A stretch of 64,000 bases of DNA from Hyphomicrobiales bacterium (GCA_930633495.1 CAKNFJ010000001.1:3557001-3621000), one strand, 5' to 3'. Positions 54,576 to 63,353 are shown, counted from the first letter of the stretch. Numbers and translations are program-made. Notes: a model not told the origin generated them from the letters alone.

Positions 54576-55505
54576 ATGACCAGCACGTCCCTGCCAGCCA
54601 GCATCGCCAGCACGACGCCCGCGGGCGCCGCCATGGTCTCGGCGGATTTCACGCCGCGCTACTGGCTGTTCTCGCTGCCGGCGGTGCTGGTGATCGCGGC
54701 GGTGATCGTCTTCCCGTGGCTGTTCACGCTCTACATGTCCGGCCAGGACTGGAAGATCGGCGGCGGGGCGGAGTTCGTGGGCTTGCGCAATTTCGCCGAA
54801 CTGATGAAGGACCAGCGCTTCATCGAGTCGATGGGGCATACGGCCTATTTCACCATTCTCGCAGTGGTGCTCCCCATCGTGTTCGGCACGGCGGCGGCGC
54901 TGGTGTTCCATCGCGAATTCCCGTTCCGTGGGCTGCTGCGCACGATCTTCGTCATGCCGATGATGGCGACGCCGGTCGCGGTCGCGCTGGTCTGGACGAT
55001 GATGTTCCACCCGCAGCTCGGCGTGCTGAACTATCTGCTCTCGCTCATCGGCATCGGGCCTTCGGGCTGGGTCTACGATCCGGCGACGGTGATCCCGACG
55101 CTGGTGATGGTCGAGGTCTGGCACTGGACGCCGCTGGTGATGCTGATCGTGCTCGGCGGATTGGCCGGGCTGCCGCGAGAACCTTACGAGTCTGCGCTGA
55201 TCGACGGCGCCAATGACTGGCACATGTTCCGGCACATCACGCTGCCGCTGGTCTGGCCCTTCATCATGGTGGCGATCGTGATCCGCACCATCGACGCGCT
55301 GAAGGCCTTCGACACCATCTTCGTGATCACGCAGGGCGGGCCGGGCACGGCGTCGGAGACGCTCAACATCTTCCTCTATCTGCAGGCCTTCCAGTTCTAC
55401 AAGATCGGCTACGCCTCCGCCGTCGTGGTGATCTTCTTCGTCATCATCATCATGCTCTCGCTGCTGCTGCTCTATGCGCGGCAGAAGTCGAAGTGGAACG
55501 CGTGA
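54576..55505 (+). CDS. ABC sugar transporter permease, MalF/UgpA-like
   Basis: A 309-aa inner-membrane subunit with six predicted segments. The EAA loop that contacts the ATPase is seen as EPYESALIDGANDWHMFRHITLPL. The ATG at 54576 (MTSTSLPAS) is chosen over a TTG at 54552. GAAGCAG lies upstream. The stop overlaps the next gene's start by one base (TGATG), so the two permeases are translated together. A family C variant repeat separates it from the binding-protein gene. Confidence 0.92.
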   Translation: MTSTSLPASIASTTPAGAAMVSADFTPRYWLFSLPAVLVIAAVIVFPWLFTLYMSGQDWKIGGGAEFVGLRNFAELMKDQRFIESMGHTAYFTILAVVLPIVFGTAAALVFHREFPFRGLLRTIFVMPMMATPVAVALVWTMMFHPQLGVLNYLLSLIGIGPSGWVYDPATVIPTLVMVEVWHWTPLVMLIVLGGLAGLPREPYESALIDGANDWHMFRHITLPLVWPFIMVAIVIRTIDALKAFDTIFVITQGGPGTASETLNIFLYLQAFQFYKIGYASAVVVIFFVIIIMLSLLLLYARQKSKWNA

Positions 55506-56323
55506 TGAACCGCTTCGCCAGGAAATTCGGCTTCTGGGCCTCGGTCTTCGTGCTGGTCTCGCCGGCTGTGCTGGTCTTCCTTTGGATGATCTCGCTGTCG
55601 CTCAAGAACGAGCTCGACAACACCGCCTTCCCGCCGGTCTTCATTCCGAACCCGCCGACGTTGAAGAACTATGTCGACGTCTTCGCGCAGAACAATTTCG
55701 GGCTCTATCTCTGGAACTCGATCCTGGTCACGGGCGGTGCGGTGCTGCTCGGCCTTCTGGTCGGCGTGCCGGCAGGCTACGGCATCGCGCGCGGCAAGGC
55801 GCATAAATTCGCGATCCTGATTCTGGTCGCACGGATGACGCCGGCGCTCTCCTATCTGATCCCGCTGTTCCTGCTCTTTCAGATCGCGGGCTTGGTGGGG
55901 TCCATCACCGCGCTGGTCATCACCCATCTCGTCATCACCATCCCGATCATCGTCTGGATCATGATCGGGTATTTCGAGAACGTGCCGATGGAGCTGGAGG
56001 ATGCCTCGCGCATCGACGGCGCCACGACCTGGCAGGCATTCCGCCATGTCGCGCTGCCGCTGGCCAAGCCCGGCATCGTGGTCGGCGGCATCCTCGCCTT
56101 CATCTTCTCCTGGAACAACTTCATCTTCTCGGTGGTGCTCGGCGGCAAGGCCAGCCGGACGCTGCCCTCGGCCGTCTACAACTCGCTGACTTTCGAGCAG
56201 ATCTCCTGGGGCCCGCTTGCTGCCGCGGCGCTGCTGGTGACGCTGCCCGTGCTCCTCGTCACCGTCATCGCCCAACGCCAGATCGTCGCCGGACTCTCCG
56301 CCGGAGGTCTCAAGGACGGCTAG
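55505..56323 (+). CDS. ABC sugar transporter permease, MalG/UgpE-like
   Basis: A 272-aa partner permease with six segments. The EAA loop MELEDASRIDGATTWQAFRHVALPLAKPG is intact. The ATG at 55505 overlaps the preceding stop codon (TGATG). A GTG at 55493 is an alternative. C-terminal QRQIVAGLSAGGLKDG is typical of the family. Together with the preceding permease and the binding protein it makes a complete importer except for the ATPase. Confidence 0.92.
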   Translation: MNRFARKFGFWASVFVLVSPAVLVFLWMISLSLKNELDNTAFPPVFIPNPPTLKNYVDVFAQNNFGLYLWNSILVTGGAVLLGLLVGVPAGYGIARGKAHKFAILILVARMTPALSYLIPLFLLFQIAGLVGSITALVITHLVITIPIIVWIMIGYFENVPMELEDASRIDGATTWQAFRHVALPLAKPGIVVGGILAFIFSWNNFIFSVVLGGKASRTLPSAVYNSLTFEQISWGPLAAAALLVTLPVLLVTVIAQRQIVAGLSAGGLKDG

Positions 56324-56365
56324 CGAAAGCCTTGGGGGCCGCCTCAGGGGTGGTTCCGTCTTCAA

Positions 56366-56378
56366 GCCAACATGTCAG
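56366..56378. promoter_or_regulatory. candidate operator shared by the sugar cluster (site 2)
   Basis: GCCAACATGTCAG lies 28 bases before the aldolase start and matches the site at 52947-52960 in 12 of 13 positions. It suggests an internal promoter or repression point for the second half of the cluster. Confidence 0.5.
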
Positions 56379-56406
56379 TCACGACTCAGCTCTGAAAGTC
56401 TCTTCC

Positions 56407-57303
56407 ATGGCCACCGACAAGACCCGCTTCGGCCTCTCCTGCGCGATCACCACCCCGATGCGGGAAGGAGGCAGCGTCGACCTGCCGCGCCTTACCCATC
56501 ACGCCCGGCATGTGCTGGCGCGGGGCTGCGACTCAGTCACGCTTTTCGGCACGACAGGCGAGGGCGCCGCGCTCGGCCTGCCGGCGCGGACGGCGATGAT
56601 GGGGGCGCTGATCGGCGCCGGGATCGACCCGGCGACGCAGATCTACGCCGGTGTCGCGGCGGCCTCGCTGCATGAATCGGTCGAGCAGGCGCGGCTCGCG
56701 CTCGATGCGGGGGCGAAGGGGCTGCTCGTCGCGCCGCCCTTCTATTTCAAGGGCGTCAGCGATGACGGGCTTTTCGTCTGGTTCTCGCAGTTCTTCGAGA
56801 AGCTCGGACCTTCCGTGCGCAATGTCGTGCTCTACCACATCCCCTCCGTGACGGCGGTGGAGATCAGCGTCGAGCTGGTGCAGCGGCTGAAGACGGCTTT
56901 CCCGGGGCTCGTCATCGGCGTCAAGGATTCCTCCGGCAGCTATGCCAACACCGAGGCGCTGCTGAAGGCGCATGGCGAGCTCGCCATCCTCGTCGGCGAC
57001 GAGCGCCAGCTCGCCAAGGCGGTGCGCAACGGCGCGCAGGGCACGATCTGCGGCGTCGCCAATCTGGTGCCGGAACTGCTGCGCCCGATGGTCTATGAGG
57101 GCAAGGACAGCCCGGTGGTGGACGCGCTGGTCGACGAGATCTGCTCGTACCCGGTTCTGGCGGCGGTGAAGGCGCTGGTCGGCCATATCCATGGCGATCC
57201 CGGCTATGGCGCGATGCGCCCGCCGCTGGAGGCGCTGGACGAGGCGACCCGCAAGCGGCTCTTTGCCGCCTTCGATTCGATCACGCAGGCGAAGGCAGCC
57301 TGA
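56407..57303 (+). CDS. DHDPS/N-acetylneuraminate lyase-family aldolase
   Basis: A 298-aa class I aldolase with a TIM barrel. The Schiff-base Lys is in VIGVKDSSGSYAN and the catalytic Tyr in VLYHIPSVT. LFGTTGEGAALGL is the conserved substrate-binding loop. Genes of this family placed beside sugar lactonases usually encode 2-keto-3-deoxy sugar-acid aldolases, giving pyruvate plus an aldehyde. Dihydrodipicolinate synthase proper is unlikely in this setting. The ATG at 56407 (MATDKTRFG) matches the family start. A GntR regulator gene follows 23 bases later. Confidence 0.88.
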   Translation: MATDKTRFGLSCAITTPMREGGSVDLPRLTHHARHVLARGCDSVTLFGTTGEGAALGLPARTAMMGALIGAGIDPATQIYAGVAAASLHESVEQARLALDAGAKGLLVAPPFYFKGVSDDGLFVWFSQFFEKLGPSVRNVVLYHIPSVTAVEISVELVQRLKTAFPGLVIGVKDSSGSYANTEALLKAHGELAILVGDERQLAKAVRNGAQGTICGVANLVPELLRPMVYEGKDSPVVDALVDEICSYPVLAAVKALVGHIHGDPGYGAMRPPLEALDEATRKRLFAAFDSITQAKAA

Positions 57304-57326
57304 GGACGACACCGGAAGGAGAGATC

Positions 57327-58004
57327 GTGAGCCAGCCGGAGCAGGAACCGCGCGAGAGTGAGCCGCTGAAGCTGAGGGAGCGCGCCTATGCCTCCTTCAC
57401 CGAGCGGTTGCTGGCGCGCGAGATCAAGCCCGGCCAGTTCGTGACCCAGCGCGAGCTCGTTGCCATGACGGGGTTCCCGCTCGGTGCGATCCGCGAGCTG
57501 ATCCCGCGTCTCGAAGCCGAGGGGCTGATCAAGACCGTGCCGCAGCGGGGCATGCAGGTCGCCCATGTCGACCTCAACCTGATCCGCAACGCCTTCCAGT
57601 TCCGCCTCTTCCTCGAGAAGGAGGCGACCGCGCTCTATGCCCGGAACGCCACGGATGCCGAGATCGCGGAGCAGCGCGCCCGGCACGAGGCCATCGTGGC
57701 ACGCGCGGAGGCAGGCGGCGACGAGCGCCTGATCGAGGATGCCGAGGATGTCGACCGGCGGATGCACGAGGCGATCATCGATCACCTCGACAACGAGATC
57801 GTCAGCCAGGCCTTTCGCGTGACCTGGCTCAAGATCCGCCTGATCCGGCAATACGAGACGCGCATCCACAACAGCATCATCGTGCCGGTGATGCAGGACC
57901 ACCTCGCCATCATCGCGGCGATCGAGACGCGCGACCCCGAACGCGCGGCCGAGGCGATGGCGGCCCATATCGGCAACGCCCGCACGAGGGCTATGCAGTA
58001 CTGA
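57327..58004 (+). CDS. GntR-family transcriptional regulator (FCD/FadR-type)
   Basis: A 225-aa cytoplasmic regulator. The N-terminal winged helix (FVTQRELVAMTGFPLGAIRELIPRLEAEGLIKTVPQRGMQV) binds DNA. The C-terminal FCD domain (from about residue 90, with EDVDRRMHEAIIDH and the metal-binding His in MAAHIGNART) senses an organic acid, often through a metal. The start is GTG at 57327 with GGAGAG upstream. It lies between the aldolase and TRAP genes and probably controls the cluster from the two AACATGTT sites, with the pathway intermediate as inducer. Confidence 0.92.
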   Translation: MSQPEQEPRESEPLKLRERAYASFTERLLAREIKPGQFVTQRELVAMTGFPLGAIRELIPRLEAEGLIKTVPQRGMQVAHVDLNLIRNAFQFRLFLEKEATALYARNATDAEIAEQRARHEAIVARAEAGGDERLIEDAEDVDRRMHEAIIDHLDNEIVSQAFRVTWLKIRLIRQYETRIHNSIIVPVMQDHLAIIAAIETRDPERAAEAMAAHIGNARTRAMQY

Positions 58005-58054
58005 CGACCACAGCGAAAACGAGCCGGAAGACGGCCGCATGGGAGGGAACGACG

Positions 58055-59044
58055 ATGACACTGACGAAACGCAGCTTTCTCCAGATTTCGGCCGCCGCGG
58101 GCGCGACCGTGTTCATGCCGGCGATCGCGCGGGCGCAGGCGACAGTGCTGCGCTGGGGCGAGATGCTACCGACCACGCACCCGCAGGTGCAGATGGTCGA
58201 GCGCATCGCCAAGCAGGTGAAGGAGAAGACCTCCGGCCGTATCGACATCCAGTCCTTCCCCGCAGGCCAGCTCGGCTCGGGCAAGGACATGATGGAATCG
58301 GTTGCCTCCGGCGCGCTCACCATGACGACCGACGGCGCGGCTGCGCTCGGCTCCTTCCTGCCGCAGCTTTCGGTGGTGGAAGCGCCTTATCTCTGGCGCG
58401 ACGCGGCTCATATGGCCAAGGTCGCCAAGGCGCCGGTCTTCGCGCAGATGAACGCCGAACTCGAGAAGAAGCGCGGCATGCGGATGGCGGCCGTCACCTA
58501 TTACGGCAAGCGCCATCTGACGACGGGCTCGAAGCCGGTGAAGAGCGTGGCCGATGTCGCGGGGCTCAAGCTGCGCGTGCCGCCGGTCGACACCTTCCGC
58601 GCCATGGTCGAGGCCTGGGGTGCCAAGGCGACGCCGGTCAATTTCAACGAGCTCTATCTCGCCCTCAGCCAGGGCGCGGTCGACGGGCAGGAGAACCCGC
58701 TGCCGACCATCCACAGCGCCAAGCTGCAGGAGGTGCAGAAGCACCTGATCCTGACCGGGCACATCATCACGCCGCGCCTCGTCATCGTGAACAGCGATTT
58801 CTGGAAGGGGCTCAAGGACGCCGACCGTGCGGTGCTGGAAGCGGCGATCGCGGATGGTGTCGCCTGGCAGGATGCGGAGCTGGCGAGCCAGGAAAGCAGC
58901 CTCGTCGCCACGCTCAAGGCGGCCGGCATGACCGTGACCGAGCCTGACCTGGAGAGCTTCTCCAAGCCCGTGCTGGCGAGCCTGCCGAAGCAGTTCGAGA
59001 GCAAATGGGGCAAGGGCACCTGGGACGCGCTGGCGGCGCTGTGA
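58055..59044 (+). CDS. TRAP transporter substrate-binding protein DctP
   Basis: A 329-aa periplasmic binding protein for a carboxylate or sugar acid. The Tat/Sec-like signal is MTLTKRSFLQISAAAGATVF with cleavage near ARAQ. FPAGQLGSGKDMMESVASGAL and GLKLRVPPVDTFRAMVEAWGAKATPVNFNELYLALSQGAVDGQENP are DctP hallmarks, including the conserved Arg that binds the ligand carboxylate. The permease genes follow after a repeat. Next to an aldolase and lactonase, a sugar acid such as an aldonate is a plausible ligand. Confidence 0.94.
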   Translation: MTLTKRSFLQISAAAGATVFMPAIARAQATVLRWGEMLPTTHPQVQMVERIAKQVKEKTSGRIDIQSFPAGQLGSGKDMMESVASGALTMTTDGAAALGSFLPQLSVVEAPYLWRDAAHMAKVAKAPVFAQMNAELEKKRGMRMAAVTYYGKRHLTTGSKPVKSVADVAGLKLRVPPVDTFRAMVEAWGAKATPVNFNELYLALSQGAVDGQENPLPTIHSAKLQEVQKHLILTGHIITPRLVIVNSDFWKGLKDADRAVLEAAIADGVAWQDAELASQESSLVATLKAAGMTVTEPDLESFSKPVLASLPKQFESKWGKGTWDALAAL

Positions 59045-59069
59045 GGCGCGCCGAGCGACCACATGGGCG

Positions 59070-59224
59070 CGGGGAACCCTCTCCCGGAGGGAGAGGGCAG
59101 GGTGAGGGGTAGGCCCTGCGACCAGCTCCGTGATCGCTCACCGCGTTATCCGGTTCAGGCCAACGTTTTCACTCCGAACACCTCACCCCTGCCCCTCTCC
59201 TTACAGGAGAGGGGTTCCTCGCGG
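59070..59224. repeat. family A bipartite palindromic element (copy 4)
   Basis: Left arm GCGGGGAACCCTCTCCCG with GGGCAGGGTGAGGGGTAGGCC. Right arm ACACCTCACCCCTGCCCC to GGAGAGGGGTTCCTCGCGG. It interrupts the TRAP operon between the binding protein and the small permease. Confidence 0.9.
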
Positions 59225-59236
59225 TTCCAAGGCCCG

Positions 59237-59740
59237 ATGGCAATGAAATCTCTCTCCAAATTGGCGGACCGGCTGGTCTACTGGGCCGCGGTCGTTCTCC
59301 TGCTGGCGCTGCTCGCCGTCGTGGTGCTCGGCGTGTTCTTCCGCCAGATCAACCAGCCGCTCGCCTGGTCCGACGAGCTGGCGCAGTACCTGCTGGTCTG
59401 GACCGGCTTCGTCGGCTGGATCATCGCGGCGCGGCGGCGCTCGCATATCCGCATCATGGTCTTCGCGGCCAAGCTGCCGCGCCTCGCACAGGCGGTGCTG
59501 GAAATTGCGACGCAGGCCGGCGTGATTGTCTTCGCTGCTGTCCTGCTGCGTTATTCCTGGGCGCTGATCGAGCGGACCTGGGATGTCGAGTCGATCGCCC
59601 TGCCGATCCCGGCCGCCGCCCTCTATGTGGTGATGCCTTTCGCGGCGCTCGCCCTCATCCTGCAGGCCCTGGCCGAGATCGGCGACGTGTTCGCCGGGCG
59701 CCGGGTCCATGTCGCGGAGCCGGGAGCGCAAGCCCTATGA
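59237..59740 (+). CDS. TRAP transporter small permease DctQ
   Basis: A 167-aa inner-membrane subunit with four segments. LAWSDELAQYLLVWTGFVGWIIAARRRSHIRI is the conserved DctQ core. It joins the large permease and the periplasmic DctP to form a sodium-driven importer. The ATG at 59237 is used. One six bases later (59243) is possible. The last four bases overlap the large permease start (ATGA), implying translational coupling. The repeat upstream may hold part of its leader. Confidence 0.9.
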   Translation: MAMKSLSKLADRLVYWAAVVLLLALLAVVVLGVFFRQINQPLAWSDELAQYLLVWTGFVGWIIAARRRSHIRIMVFAAKLPRLAQAVLEIATQAGVIVFAAVLLRYSWALIERTWDVESIALPIPAAALYVVMPFAALALILQALAEIGDVFAGRRVHVAEPGAQAL

Positions 59741-61023
59741 CGACGCTGATGCTCCAGATCCTGCCGGTCTGGTTCCTCGCGCTGATGATGGGCGTGCCGC
59801 TCTTCGTCTCGATGGGGCTGGCGGCCATCGCCTTCGCCTTTCTCGGCGGCTTCCCGCTCGGCATCGTGCCGCAGAAGATCGCGCAATCGGCCAATTCCTT
59901 CCCGCTGCTCGCGGCGCCGCTGTTCATCCTGATGGGCAACATCATGAACTCGGCCGGTATCACCGACCGCATCTTCCGCTTCGCGACCGCCTGCGTCGGC
60001 TTCATGCGCGGCGGGCTCTGCCACGCCAACATCCTGGCCAGCGTGATCTTCGCCGGCATGTCCGGCTCGGCGGTGGCGGATGCCGGCGGCGTCGGCACGC
60101 TCGAGATCAAGGCGATGCAGGACGAGGGCTACGACACCGAGACGGCGGCGGCGATCACGGCCGCCTCCGCCACGATCGGGCCGATCATCCCGCCTTCTCT
60201 GCCGATGGTGATCTATGGCGTGACCGCCGATGTCTCGATCGGCGGGCTGTTCATCGCCGGCATCATTCCCGGCCTGCTGATGGCGGGCGCGCTGATGGCA
60301 ATGGTGGTCTATATCGCCAAGAAGCGCGACCTGCCGCGCCATCCCTTTCCGGGCGCGCGCCAGCTCTGGGTGGCCTACAAGGAGGCACATTGGGCGCTGA
60401 TGACGCCGGTCATCCTGTTCGGCGGCATGATGGGCGGCATCTTCACGCCGACCGAGGCAGCGGCGGTCGCGACCGCCTATGCGCTGGTGCTCGGCCTGTT
60501 TGTCTATCACAGCTTCTCGCTGAAAGACCTGCCCGAGCTGGTGGTCCAGACGGTCGAGACGACCGGCGTCGTGCTGGCGCTGGTGATGGCGGCCGCGGCG
60601 CTCGGCTGGTGTCTGTCGATCTCGCGCATTCCGCAGGTGGTGGGGCCGGCGCTGGTCGATCTCGCCGGCAGCCCGCTCATCTACCTGCTGATCGTCAATC
60701 TGCTGCTGCTTTTCGTCGGCTGCTTCATGGAGGCGCTGGCGGCGATGCTGATCCTGATCCCGATCCTGACGCCGGCGGCGGCGCAGTTCGGCATCGACCC
60801 GATTCAGTTCGGGCTGATCTTCGTGCTCAACCTGATGATCGGCACGATCACGCCACCGGTCGGCGTCGTGCTGTTCGTGACCTCGAAGGTCGCGAACATC
60901 TCCTTCGAGGCGATGTCGCGCGCGATCGTGCCCTGGCTCATGCCGCTTGTCGCCGTGCTGATCGCGATCACGCTCTGGCCGCCGCTGACGACCTGGCTGC
61001 CGCAACTGATCATGGGGCGCTGA
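59737..61023 (+). CDS. TRAP transporter large permease DctM
   Basis: A 428-aa inner-membrane protein with about twelve segments and the family blocks FAGMSGSAVADAGGVGTLEIKAMQDEGYDTETAAAITAASATIGPIIPPSLPMVIYG and IFTPTEAAAVATAYAL. It provides the sodium-driven transport path for the ligand carried by DctP. It starts within the DctQ stop (ATGA). It is the last gene of the sugar-acid cluster and converges with ppk2, whose stop codon lies 25 bases away. Confidence 0.95.
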   Translation: MTTLMLQILPVWFLALMMGVPLFVSMGLAAIAFAFLGGFPLGIVPQKIAQSANSFPLLAAPLFILMGNIMNSAGITDRIFRFATACVGFMRGGLCHANILASVIFAGMSGSAVADAGGVGTLEIKAMQDEGYDTETAAAITAASATIGPIIPPSLPMVIYGVTADVSIGGLFIAGIIPGLLMAGALMAMVVYIAKKRDLPRHPFPGARQLWVAYKEAHWALMTPVILFGGMMGGIFTPTEAAAVATAYALVLGLFVYHSFSLKDLPELVVQTVETTGVVLALVMAAAALGWCLSISRIPQVVGPALVDLAGSPLIYLLIVNLLLLFVGCFMEALAAMLILIPILTPAAAQFGIDPIQFGLIFVLNLMIGTITPPVGVVLFVTSKVANISFEAMSRAIVPWLMPLVAVLIAITLWPPLTTWLPQLIMGR

Positions 61024-61048
61024 TCCGCCGCTGGAGGCAACCGAGAGA

Positions 61049-62002
61049 TCAGCGGTCTTCCGGCTCGCCGCCATGGTCGAGATAGCGGTCGACGGGCACG
61101 ACGATCTCCTCGTCCAGCTTGCCGATCGCGGCCTCGTCCCTGTCCTTGTAGGGGATCGCCTTCAGGACGTGGCGGATGGCGTTGAGGCGGGTGCGCAGCT
61201 TGTCGTTGCTGCGCACGACATGCCAGGGCGCGGCCTCGGTCGAGGTCCGGCCGAGCATCTCGTCGAAGGCACGCGAATAGTCGTCGAAGCGCGGGATCGC
61301 CTCGAAATCGATCGGCGACAGTTTCCAGCGCTTGAGCGGGTCGTGCCAGCGGGCATGCAGGCGCGTCATCTGCATCTCGCGGCCGATGGTCAGGAACAGC
61401 TTGATCAGGCGGACGCCGTCGCGCGCCAGCATGCCCTCGAAGACCGGGGCCTCGCGCAGGAAATGCTCGGTCTGCTCGGGCGTGCAGAAGCCCATGACGC
61501 GCTCGACGCCGGCGCGGTTGTACCAGGAGCGGTCGAAGAAGACGAGCTCGCCCGAGGTCGGCATCTCGGCTGCGTAGCGCTGCAGATACCATTGGCCCTT
61601 CTCGGTGTCGGAGGGCTTCGGCAGGGCGACGATGCGGGCCTGGCGTGGATTGAGATGCTGGGTGAAGCGGGCGATGGTGCCGCCCTTGCCGGCGCCGTCG
61701 CGGCCCTCGAAGACGATGACGATGCGCTCGCCCTGCTTGGCGGCCCAGCGCGTCAGCTTCTGCAGCTCGATCTGGAGCGGTTCGAGCTCGCGGTTGTAGC
61801 GCTTGCGCTTCATCCGCTTGCCGTAGGGATAATCGCCGCTGTGATAGGCCGCGTCGATGATGGCTTCCGGCAGCGTGTCGGCCTCGATGTCGAAGCCTTT
61901 CAGCTTGCCGGGCCTGGAGTTGGGCTTGTCCGGCTTCGCATCGCCGCCGGACGGCAATGAGATCGGTTCCTTGACGGCAGCGCCGGAAATCTTCTTCGCC
62001 AT
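61049..62002 (-). CDS. ppk2: polyphosphate kinase 2
   Basis: A 317-aa PPK2-family kinase that transfers phosphate between polyphosphate and nucleoside di- or monophosphates. The Walker A is VFEGRDGAGKGGTIARF. Walker B and lid follow as VFFDRSWYNRAGVERVMGFC. The single-domain length fits class I enzymes (nucleoside diphosphates) best. The ATG at 62002 (MAKKISG) is chosen. The upstream frame runs into repeat DNA. It is divergent from phoR, so polyphosphate use and phosphate-starvation sensing share one intergenic region. Confidence 0.93.
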   Translation of the reverse strand: MAKKISGAAVKEPISLPSGGDAKPDKPNSRPGKLKGFDIEADTLPEAIIDAAYHSGDYPYGKRMKRKRYNRELEPLQIELQKLTRWAAKQGERIVIVFEGRDGAGKGGTIARFTQHLNPRQARIVALPKPSDTEKGQWYLQRYAAEMPTSGELVFFDRSWYNRAGVERVMGFCTPEQTEHFLREAPVFEGMLARDGVRLIKLFLTIGREMQMTRLHARWHDPLKRWKLSPIDFEAIPRFDDYSRAFDEMLGRTSTEAAPWHVVRSNDKLRTRLNAIRHVLKAIPYKDRDEAAIGKLDEEIVVPVDRYLDHGGEPEDR

Positions 62003-62027
62003 CGGTGCCTCCGTTCGCAAGGAGCCT

Positions 62028-62079
62028 AGAGCATCGGCCCGAAAAGTGGAACGCGGCTTTCGGAAAAGCCGATGCAAGA
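62028..62079. repeat. Rhizobiales-type intergenic element, short form
   Basis: GCATCGGC (62031-62038) pairs with GCCGATGC (62068-62075) around CCGAAAAGTGGAACGCGG. I recall closely related elements being frequent in Rhizobiales intergenic DNA. Confidence 0.75.
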
Positions 62080-62093
62080 TCAAAGACCTAGAG

Positions 62094-62124
62094 TATCGGG
62101 CTGAATGTCGTGTTCAGCCCGATA
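62094..62124. promoter_or_regulatory. 12-bp perfect inverted repeat between ppk2 and phoR
   Basis: TATCGGGCTGAA, 7-base spacer, TTCAGCCCGATA. It sits 92 bases from the ppk2 start and 98 from the chosen phoR start. Dyad symmetry with two helical turns between half-site centres suits a dimeric regulator, but it may also belong to the neighbouring repeat. Confidence 0.4.
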
Positions 62125-62221
62125 ATCTGGTCCGCTGTCGCGCGGAAGGGAATTGACGCCTGCCGCGCTTCCGCTCAGGAAGAGGCCCCGTCGGCATCCG
62201 CCGTCTGTCCCCGGGCTTTCC

Positions 62222-63280
62222 ATGGTCGACACTGCCGCTTCCAATGCCGCAACGACGCGGACCCTGATCGAGGCTCTCGGCGCGCCCGTCGTGCTGCTCG
62301 ACGCGCAGGGTGTCGCCCAGGCGCTGAGCCCGGCGATGCGAGCGCTGGTTCCGGGGCTCGAGGTCGGCAAGTTCTTGGCGCTGGTGCTGCGCGACCCGGA
62401 TCTCAACGATGCGATCGAGCAAGTCGCGCATGAGGGCGCCGCCAAGACCGTCGAGCTCGTCGAACGCGTGCCGTTTGAGCGCGCTTTCCGCATTCACATC
62501 GCGGCGCTGGGCGAGGAAGGGCGGCGGCGGGCGACGCTGCTGACCTTCCAGGATCTGAGCGAACAGCGCGTGGTCGAGCGCATGCGCGTCGATTTCGTCG
62601 CCAATGCCAGCCATGAATTGCGTACGCCGCTCGCCTCGCTGCTCGGTTTCGTCGAGACCTTGCAGGGGCCGGCCCGGAATGACGAGCGGGCGCGCGAGCG
62701 CTTCCTCGGCATCATGCGCGAGCAGGGGTTGCGCATGGCGCGCCTCGTCGACGACCTGCTCTCGCTGTCGCGGATCGAGCAGCGTGCCCATGTGGCGCCG
62801 GACACGGCCGTCGACCTTGCCGGCATCGCGCGCGAGATCGTCGATTCCCTCGCCCTGATGGCGCGCGAGCGCGAGGTGACGCTCGTGCTCAACACGCCGC
62901 GCGAGCCGCTGCAGGTTCCCGGCGACCGCGACGAATTGCTGCGATTGATGGAAAATCTCGTCGAGAACGCCATCAAATACGGCAAGCAGGGCGGAGAGGT
63001 CGTCATCGGCGTGGAGGCCGGGGAGACCGAGGCCAGCGTCCATGTCCGCGACGACGGGCCGGGCATCGCGCCCGAGCATCTGCCGCGCCTGACCGAGCGC
63101 TTCTACCGGGTCGACACGGCCGCGAGCCGCGAGGCGGGCGGCACCGGGCTTGGCCTCGCCATCGTCAAGCATATCGTGCTGCGCCATCGCGGGCGGCTGA
63201 CGATCGAAAGCAAGCCGGGCGAGGGCGCGACCTTCAAGGCGATCCTGCCGCGCTTCGAGGCGGGACGCGCCGCCGGCTAG
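62222..63280 (+). CDS. phoR: phosphate-regulon sensor histidine kinase PhoR
   Basis: A 352-aa histidine kinase that phosphorylates PhoB when phosphate is low. A PAS-like domain (about residues 10-100) precedes the H-box FVANASHELRTPLASLLGF, the N-box LVENAIKYG, the G1 box DDGPGI, the F-box ERFYRVD and the G2 box GGTGLGLAIVKH, all complete. No membrane segment is present from the ATG at 62222, nor in the frame upstream to the TTG at 62153, so the protein appears soluble. Many PhoR proteins are membrane-anchored. pstS follows 147 bases later, as expected for a pho-pst operon region. Confidence 0.92.
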   Translation: MVDTAASNAATTRTLIEALGAPVVLLDAQGVAQALSPAMRALVPGLEVGKFLALVLRDPDLNDAIEQVAHEGAAKTVELVERVPFERAFRIHIAALGEEGRRRATLLTFQDLSEQRVVERMRVDFVANASHELRTPLASLLGFVETLQGPARNDERARERFLGIMREQGLRMARLVDDLLSLSRIEQRAHVAPDTAVDLAGIAREIVDSLALMAREREVTLVLNTPREPLQVPGDRDELLRLMENLVENAIKYGKQGGEVVIGVEAGETEASVHVRDDGPGIAPEHLPRLTERFYRVDTAASREAGGTGLGLAIVKHIVLRHRGRLTIESKPGEGATFKAILPRFEAGRAAG

Positions 63281-63353
63281 GGCGTGCTGATTTTCTCGGA
63301 ATCACACGGTCATCCCGAGGGCACAAGGGCATTGTGACGGCTTTCATGACGAG

